A stretch of 10,707 nt of DNA, from contig JAEUKO010000062.1 in NCBI GenBank assembly GCA_016794285.1, positions 1 through 10,707 on the forward strand. The letters run 5' to 3'. Shown in pieces: positions 6,602 through 10,707 of this stretch. The notes under the pieces are model-generated. The model was not told the origin of the DNA and searched no databases. It saw only the letters and a program-made list of their open reading frames with translations. The stretch's first letter is position 1. Each line of letters starts with the position of its first letter. The stretch comes from UBA1573 sp016794285 (GTDB lineage Bacteria > Pseudomonadota > Alphaproteobacteria > Micavibrionales > Micavibrionaceae). The translations under genes were made by a program, and so were the position numbers.

Positions 6602-6913
6602 ATGAAAAACCTTTGCTTACTTCTGAGCCTTATGCTTTTAACCTCTTGTTGTTGCCTGCAAAACAAGGGGGGAGATTGCCGCTCTCCACAAGTTGTTGCC
6701 ACAGTTGAGGGGATGACGTGCGAGATGTGCGCCTCGACCATTACGGCAGCCCTCAAACAAAATCCGAATGTGAAGAACGTAAAAGTCGATGTGGCCGGAA
6801 AGACCGTCACGATTGACCTTGTCTCTGGAAAAACGCTAGACAAAGCGGAAACCGAGCGGATCATCAAAAAAGCGGGCTACACCCAAACCGGATTCAAATC
6901 CGTCTGCCGATAG
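6602..6913 (+). CDS. HMA-domain heavy-metal-binding lipoprotein
   Basis: The product has 103 residues. The N-terminus (MKNLCLLLSLMLLTSC) is a lipoprotein signal with lipobox LTSC, so Cys16 would be lipidated and the protein anchored in the inner or outer membrane facing the periplasm. Residues about 31-99 form one heavy-metal-associated domain with GMTCEMC (Cys40, Cys43), the metal-binding CxxC used by CopZ, MerP and P-type ATPase N-termini for Cu(I), Hg(II) or similar ions. The predicted order strand-helix-strand-strand-helix-strand fits (VVATVEGM, ASTITAALKQ, VKNVKVDV, KTVTIDL, KAETERIIKKAG). Extra cysteines occur at 17, 18, 26 and 102. GGAG lies 9 bases before the ATG. The reading frame is open further upstream, but the signal sequence fixes the start here. 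No metal transporter or sensor is adjacent. The metal cannot be named from sequence. Confidence 0.88.
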   Translation: MKNLCLLLSLMLLTSCCCLQNKGGDCRSPQVVATVEGMTCEMCASTITAALKQNPNVKNVKVDVAGKTVTIDLVSGKTLDKAETERIIKKAGYTQTGFKSVCR

Positions 6914-6930
6914 GCATTTCTTGCTCTTCC

Positions 6931-6960
6931 CCGTCACCCCCGCTTCAGGCGGGGGTCTGG
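6931..6960 (+). repeat. GC-rich palindrome after the HMA gene
   Basis: ACCCCCGC (6936-6943) pairs perfectly with GCGGGGGT (6949-6956) around TTCAG. The flanks CGTC and CTGG resemble the ends of the other intergenic palindromes here (GTCA...TC[CT][AG]G), so it may be a diverged member of that family. It lies 18 bases after the HMA stop. No T-run follows, so it is not a canonical intrinsic terminator, though it could slow transcription. Confidence 0.65.
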
Positions 6961-7000
6961 CCTGTTGAGGGTTTATCTATAGCCACATACCGCAAAACAC

Positions 7001-7030
7001 TTGACATAAACTCAAACCCTCTGCTACTCC
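7001..7030 (+). promoter_or_regulatory. Candidate promoter of the ankyrin-like gene
   Basis: CTTGACA has a perfect -35 at 7001-7006. At 18 bases lies TACTCC (7025-7030), preceded by TG to give an extended -10-like TGCTACT. The -10 is poor against the E. coli consensus, but alphaproteobacterial promoters often have a strong TTGAC box and a loose -10. It leaves a leader of about 35 bases. Confidence 0.45.
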
Positions 7031-7072
7031 TGTTCCCATATCCACCCCCAAGATAGGAACGAGAGTAGTAAA

Positions 7073-8017
7073 ATGACTGCAGCAGCAACGAGCGAATTTT
7101 CGGCAGCATCCGGCACAACTGAAAAGCCCCAGCACTGGCTGGATCAAGTCACGCTGGAAGGAGACGCGAAACATGCGTTTCTTGCGAGAACTCTAAAAGA
7201 ACTTCACCCAGATGATTTCTTAGACTGGATGAATTCGAACAAAAAAGAGGGAGGAGAACCCCAAACTTGGGAATCTGCCGCACGGAATGTCGGGAACTGG
7301 GAAATTATTGCTCTGATGCGCGAAAAATTATTTGGCGATGAAAATAAAAATAACCTGCCAGAATTTTTGATGTCGGGAATTAGCCTAGATCTCCAAGATC
7401 AGAGCTTCAGACAGACGCTGTTAATGGGCGAATGTAGCGGTTCAGGGAAGGCTAAATCGGATAAAGGGTACAGAGCAGAAAGATTGGCAGAAGCGCTCGG
7501 CTACTACTGGGTATCTATTGATCCAAGCCTTCGAGACAGCGATGGTGAGACAATCTATACGCTGGCGGCCAAGAACCAACAGATAGAAATACTTGGGATG
7601 GTCCTAACTCCCCTCAACGGAAGCGGCCTTAGAAACAACAGAGGAGAGTCTCCTTTGGGTTTATTAGTGGCCAGGGCCCCTGATTGCTTTGGTCTTTATC
7701 TCCCTACTGAAGATCCAAGTCTGTGGGAGAACGTATTTTCCAATCTAATTAATCATCACGATTTTGCCGGAATGCCGAAAAAAGAATATGACGATATATC
7801 GGAGGCCCTCGAACGTCGCGCCAAAAACTGTTTTGTATACTCCGAGGCCCCTAAGGGGTACGGGCCTATGTACTTAAAAACACTGGCTGCTTTTAACCAC
7901 GCAAACGACCAATACCACCGAGAAGAAACCGCACAACTTAAGGCACAACTCGCAGCGGCGCAGGAAGAATTAGGAAAAAAACCAGAGCTTGCGGCTCTTC
8001 TCCGCCGCCAGCCCTAA
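7073..8017 (+). CDS. Protein with degenerate ankyrin-like segments, unknown function
   Basis: The product has 314 residues, with no signal peptide or membrane segment, so it is probably cytoplasmic or exported by another route. Several stretches look like degenerate ankyrin repeats: 65-87 (TWESAARNVGNWEIIALMRE), 104-121 (SLDLQDQSFRQTLLMGEC), 152-180 (SLRDSDGETIYTLAAKNQQI followed by EILGMVLT) and 185-200 (GLRNNRGESPLGLLVA). The pattern 'D..G.T....A......I...L' in the third is the clearest. The C-terminus (about 280-310) is an Ala/Gln/Glu-rich coiled-coil-like helix (AQLKAQLAAAQEELGKK). GAGAG lies 7 bases before the ATG and a promoter is present, so the gene is likely expressed. Such proteins usually bind other proteins. 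In host-associated bacteria some are effectors, but nothing here shows that. It stands alone between two intergenic palindromes. The family is not recognised. Confidence 0.75.
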   Translation: MTAAATSEFSAASGTTEKPQHWLDQVTLEGDAKHAFLARTLKELHPDDFLDWMNSNKKEGGEPQTWESAARNVGNWEIIALMREKLFGDENKNNLPEFLMSGISLDLQDQSFRQTLLMGECSGSGKAKSDKGYRAERLAEALGYYWVSIDPSLRDSDGETIYTLAAKNQQIEILGMVLTPLNGSGLRNNRGESPLGLLVARAPDCFGLYLPTEDPSLWENVFSNLINHHDFAGMPKKEYDDISEALERRAKNCFVYSEAPKGYGPMYLKTLAAFNHANDQYHREETAQLKAQLAAAQEELGKKPELAALLRRQP

Positions 8018-8025
8018 CCCATCTG

Positions 8026-8149
8026 CCCCCCCCTGTCATCCCCGCCCCCCCTTGTCATCCCAGCGAAAGCTGGGATCCAGTATTCAAACGCATAAGGGGT
8101 CCGGTATTTCTGGATTCCAGCTTTCGCTGGAATGACGAGGAAAGGGGGG
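8026..8149. repeat. Inverted pair of palindromic repeats with C/G tracts at the ends
   Basis: Copy D (8054-8080) reads GTCATCCCAGC, loop GAAA, GCTGGGATCCAG. Copy E (8110-8136) is its inverse, CTGGATTCCAGC, TTTC, GCTGGAATGAC. Each forms an 8-bp hairpin. They also face each other, flanked by CCCCCCCTT (8045-8053) and AAGGGGGG (8142-8149), so the whole region can fold into one long hairpin around a 29-base centre. A second C-tract with CTGTCATCCCCG (8026-8044) looks like a truncated extra copy. It follows the ankyrin-like gene and precedes the yfgM-like gene. Confidence 0.8.
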
Positions 8150-8214
8150 CTTTTCATGTTCCCCTAAATCTACTATGAATGGGGCCATTAGAAAAACCTC
8201 GGAGAAGCAAGTAA

Positions 8215-8868
8215 ATGTCGGATATTCTGCGCGAAGTTGATGAAGCCATGCGGGTCGAGAAAATGACTCGGCTATGGGCAGAACACGGAAATACGGTTAT
8301 TGCCGCGATTGTGGCCCTTATTCTGGGAACAGCCCTCAGTTCGGGGTGGAATGCATGGCAACACCATCAACATCTGCAAAGCACTTCGGCTCTTTTAGAT
8401 AGTTTGCAAACCGACTCGCCTCTTGCCTCTCTTGAAACTCTGGGCAAGGCGGAAAAAGGAAACGCCAAGGCTTTTTCTTTGCTGGCGGCGGCGGCGATTG
8501 CTCTTGATGAAAAATCTCCCGACAAAGCGATTGCCCTTTATAAAACCCTCGCGGCAGATAGCAGCGTGAGTTCTGTTTTTCGTCACTTGGCCCTTGTCCA
8601 AAAAGTAGCCATTGAGCTTGACGGGAAGACGGAGACTTCTTCTGCGCAAATGCTGGCCGACCTTGCCCCGATTATCAAAGATAAAACATCCCCGTGGCAA
8701 GCCCGCGCTCTTTTGCTTTCGGCTCTCGTCAAGGCTCATAAAAATAAGGACAATAGCGGAGCCATTGCCGACCTTGAAACATTAAGCGCAATTCCGAACC
8801 TTTCGCCTACCGTGAAAGAACAGGCCCTCGCTCTGCGTCAAGTTTACAAATTAGAGGGGGCCAAATGA
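8215..8868 (+). CDS. YfgM-like membrane-anchored tetratricopeptide-repeat protein
   Basis: This 217-residue protein has a short cytoplasmic N-terminus (residues 1-25, with DEAMRVEKMTRLWAEHG, close in style to YfgM proteins). One transmembrane helix follows (about 27-46, TVIAAIVALILGTALSSGW), then a periplasmic domain of alanine-rich helical pairs of TPR type (about 50-215, for example AFSLLAAAAIALDEKSPDKA and AIALYKTLAA). In E. coli, YfgM binds the SecYEG translocon and PpiD and helps pass secreted proteins to periplasmic chaperones. A similar role here is inferred from architecture and from the neighbours bamB and der, which follow yfgM in E. coli too. GGAG lies 10 bases before the ATG. The stop TGA overlaps the bamB start (ATGA), so the two are translationally coupled. 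Confidence 0.88.
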   Translation: MSDILREVDEAMRVEKMTRLWAEHGNTVIAAIVALILGTALSSGWNAWQHHQHLQSTSALLDSLQTDSPLASLETLGKAEKGNAKAFSLLAAAAIALDEKSPDKAIALYKTLAADSSVSSVFRHLALVQKVAIELDGKTETSSAQMLADLAPIIKDKTSPWQARALLLSALVKAHKNKDNSGAIADLETLSAIPNLSPTVKEQALALRQVYKLEGAK

Positions 8869-10202
8869 TGTTTCGTTTTGTCTCTCCGGCTCTGGCTTTT
8901 GTTGTTTTGGGAAGCGTGAGCCTTTCGGGGTGTTCATGGTTTGACTTTGGTAAAGACGACAAACCCCCTTTGGCGGGAACTCGTATTTCGGTTCTTGAGC
9001 TGCAGAAAAATCAAGGGGTTGCGCCCACCAAACCCACCAGCCCTCTGGTTATTCCGGCGGCGTGGAGCAATGAATACTGGCCTCAATCAGGCGGGTATCC
9101 GAACCATTCCTTGCAGAATCTTGCGCTCTCTCCTGAACCTCTCTCGAAAAAATGGAGTGCCAGCATTGGCGCGGGAAGCAGCGACACGCTGCCTTTGACC
9201 GCACAACCGGTTGTTTTTGACGGACTGATTTATACACTCGACACCAAATCGCAAGTCAGCGCGTTCGACATTAAAACTGGACAAAAACTCTGGCAGAATG
9301 ACATCCGCCCCAAGGGGGAAGATGAACAAGTGATTGGCGGCGGTCTGGCTTCCTCTGGAAGTATCCTTTATGCGACCAACGGCTATAATGAACTCTTGGC
9401 CATAAACCCCAAAGCGGGCGGAATTTTCTGGAGGAAGAAACTTCCCTCCCCATCTCGAGCTGCCCCAACTGTTCTTGATGACCGCGTCTTTGTTTTGACT
9501 CTTGATAACCGCCTTCTTGCTTTGAATGCGGCGGATGGGGCTTTGCTCTGGGACTATCAAGGCTTGAGTGAGACAGCCGGACTTGTCGGCGCGGCCAGTC
9601 CAGCGGCCAGTCAGGAAATTGTCATCTCGCCAATGTCCTCAGGGGAACTGATTGCTTTGCGGGTCCAAAACGGATCGGTTGCATGGGGGGATAATCTCTC
9701 TCCGGCTGTCAAAGTTGGTGGACTGTCCGCCTTGCCGGATATTCGCGCTTTGCCGGTCATTGATAAAGGACTGGTCATTGCGATCAGCTATGGCGGAAAA
9801 ATTGTGGCCATTGATGAACGGACCGGAAGCCGTGTCTGGCAAAAAGATATCGGCAGTGCCTCGGCTCCGTGGGTTGCTGGCAACCAGATTTTTCTCATCT
9901 CTTCCAATGATGAATTGGTGGCGATGAATCGTGAAACCGGAGACTTGTTATGGGTTAACCCCCTGTCTGGATATACGAAAGATAAGGAAAACCACAACGC
10001 CCTACTCTGGAATGGTCCGGTGCTGGCTGGGGGACGTTTGATCCTCAGTGCGCCAGAAGGAAATATTCTTGAGATCGACCCTCAAAACGGGGCCCTCCTT
10101 CGTCAATTGGCAACAGGCCATTCTATCGCTGTTCCTCCGGTTGTCGCTGCGAAAACACTCTTCCTATTACAAACCAACGGAACGCTTTCCGCCTATCAAT
10201 AG
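8865..10202 (+). CDS. bamB: Outer membrane protein assembly factor BamB
   Basis: The product is a 445-residue lipoprotein with a beta-propeller. BamB is an accessory subunit of the BAM complex, which inserts beta-barrel proteins into the outer membrane. The signal peptide ends in lipobox LSGC with Cys23 lipidated. After a Pro-rich linker (31-65) the propeller runs from about 90 to the end. It shows at least seven PQQ-like blade motifs of the type 'A.D..TG...W': at 133-143 (AFDIKTGQKLW), 179-189, 219-229, 264-274, 315-325 (AIDERTGSRVW), 353-363 and 403-412. This is consistent with the eight blades of known BamB. The start ATG at 8865 overlaps the previous stop. A second ATG at 8868 has better spacing (7 bases) from AGGGGG at 8855-8860 and would shorten the protein by one residue. 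The gene lies between the yfgM-like gene and der. Confidence 0.93.
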   Translation: MMFRFVSPALAFVVLGSVSLSGCSWFDFGKDDKPPLAGTRISVLELQKNQGVAPTKPTSPLVIPAAWSNEYWPQSGGYPNHSLQNLALSPEPLSKKWSASIGAGSSDTLPLTAQPVVFDGLIYTLDTKSQVSAFDIKTGQKLWQNDIRPKGEDEQVIGGGLASSGSILYATNGYNELLAINPKAGGIFWRKKLPSPSRAAPTVLDDRVFVLTLDNRLLALNAADGALLWDYQGLSETAGLVGAASPAASQEIVISPMSSGELIALRVQNGSVAWGDNLSPAVKVGGLSALPDIRALPVIDKGLVIAISYGGKIVAIDERTGSRVWQKDIGSASAPWVAGNQIFLISSNDELVAMNRETGDLLWVNPLSGYTKDKENHNALLWNGPVLAGGRLILSAPEGNILEIDPQNGALLRQLATGHSIAVPPVVAAKTLFLLQTNGTLSAYQ

Positions 10203-10217
10203 AAAAGGATCCTCACA

Positions 10218-10707
10218 ATGCTAACCCTTGCGATTGTGGGGCGACCCAATGTCGGAAAATCAACTCTTTTCAACCGCTTGATCCGGCGGCAAATGGCCAT
10301 TGTTGACGATACCCCGGGGGTGACTCGTGACTGGAGGGAGTCCGAAGGGCAAATTCTCGACCGCAAAATCAATGTCATTGACACAGCGGGACTTGAGGAA
10401 AAATTCGACAATTCTTTAGAAGCCAGAATGCGCCGCCAGACCGAAACCGCCTTGGTTCGTGCCGATGTTATTTTGTTTGTGGTGGATGGCAAGGCGGGCC
10501 TGACTCCACTTGATGAACATTTTGCCAAGTGGCTGCGCAAACAGAAAAAACCGGTTATCTTGATTGTCAATAAATGCGAAAAAGATGAGGTTGCGGATAA
10601 TGCAAGGGTAGAGGCTTACGGGCTTGGCCTTGGCGAACCTGTGACCATGTCGTCCGCGCATGGTATCGGCATGGATAGCCTTTATGAAGCCCTGACCGCC
10701 TATGTCC
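10218..10707 (+). CDS. der: Ribosome-assembly GTPase Der (EngA), N-terminal part, cut by the window edge
   Basis: The first 163 codons of Der, an essential GTPase with two tandem G domains that acts in 50S ribosomal subunit maturation. Only the first G domain is inside the window. It shows G1 GRPNVGKST (residues 8-16), G2 TPGVTRD, G3 DTAG, G4 NKCE and G5-like SSAHG. NKCE replaces the classic NKxD; as I recall, Glu variants at this G4 are common in alphaproteobacterial Der, so this is not damage. AAGGA lies 8 bases before the ATG. The start is 15 bases after the bamB stop, so it is likely co-transcribed with the yfgM-like gene and bamB. The second G domain and the KH-like domain lie beyond the edge. 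Confidence 0.95.
   Translation, partial: MLTLAIVGRPNVGKSTLFNRLIRRQMAIVDDTPGVTRDWRESEGQILDRKINVIDTAGLEEKFDNSLEARMRRQTETALVRADVILFVVDGKAGLTPLDEHFAKWLRKQKKPVILIVNKCEKDEVADNARVEAYGLGLGEPVTMSSAHGIGMDSLYEALTAYV

Noticed and set aside
6914..6975. Intrinsic terminator after the HMA gene
   Set aside because: The stem is strong but no T-run follows, so it is recorded as a palindromic repeat instead.
10540..10600. NKCE instead of NKxD in the first Der G domain as a sign of a broken GTPase
   Set aside because: From family knowledge, Glu at this position is seen in Der proteins of alphaproteobacteria, and all other G motifs are intact.

Overview
The window looks like a chromosomal segment of an alphaproteobacterium with a base composition near 50% GC. 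Signs of this are the eukaryotic-type (type II) NADP isocitrate dehydrogenase, the LysM/YkuD L,D-transpeptidase with an Ala/Pro-rich tail, the YfgM-like/BamB/Der gene order, and many intergenic palindromes with GTCATCCC...GGGATCCAG ends, of a type I recall as common in this class. The genus cannot be named from sequence alone.

Left part (1-3336), all on the minus strand: a peptidyl-dipeptidase Dcp-type M3 metallopeptidase, then an XRE-type regulator with a large C-terminal domain behind its own promoter. The regulator overlaps by 8 bases the start of a further gene that runs off the left edge. The visible part of that gene ends in a glycine-rich motif like the SAM-binding motif of methyltransferases. 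Regulator and enzyme appear to be translationally coupled, and this pair is the least familiar genetic unit in the window.

Middle (3337-6444): a small hydrophobic-anchored protein of unknown function lies divergent to dcp. After it comes a gene-free stretch (3654-3998) packed with three copies of a structured palindromic repeat. Then come two minus-strand housekeeping genes: an exported L,D-transpeptidase (cell-wall cross-linking or anchoring) and, upstream of it, isocitrate dehydrogenase (TCA cycle).

Right part (6602-10707), all on the plus strand: a small HMA-domain lipoprotein, a soluble protein with degenerate ankyrin-like segments and its own promoter, another palindromic repeat pair, and then the compact cluster of a YfgM-like membrane-anchored TPR protein, BamB and Der (truncated by the window edge). 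The first two overlap by 4 bases and Der follows 15 bases after bamB. This cluster links secretion or translocon support, outer-membrane protein assembly and ribosome maturation, and is a conserved proteobacterial arrangement.

Most of the window is ordinary core genome. The points worth a second look are the overlapping regulator/methyltransferase pair at the left edge, the palindromic repeat family whose copies differ but keep their base pairing, the lipid-anchored HMA protein, and the orphan ankyrin-like gene flanked by palindromes.
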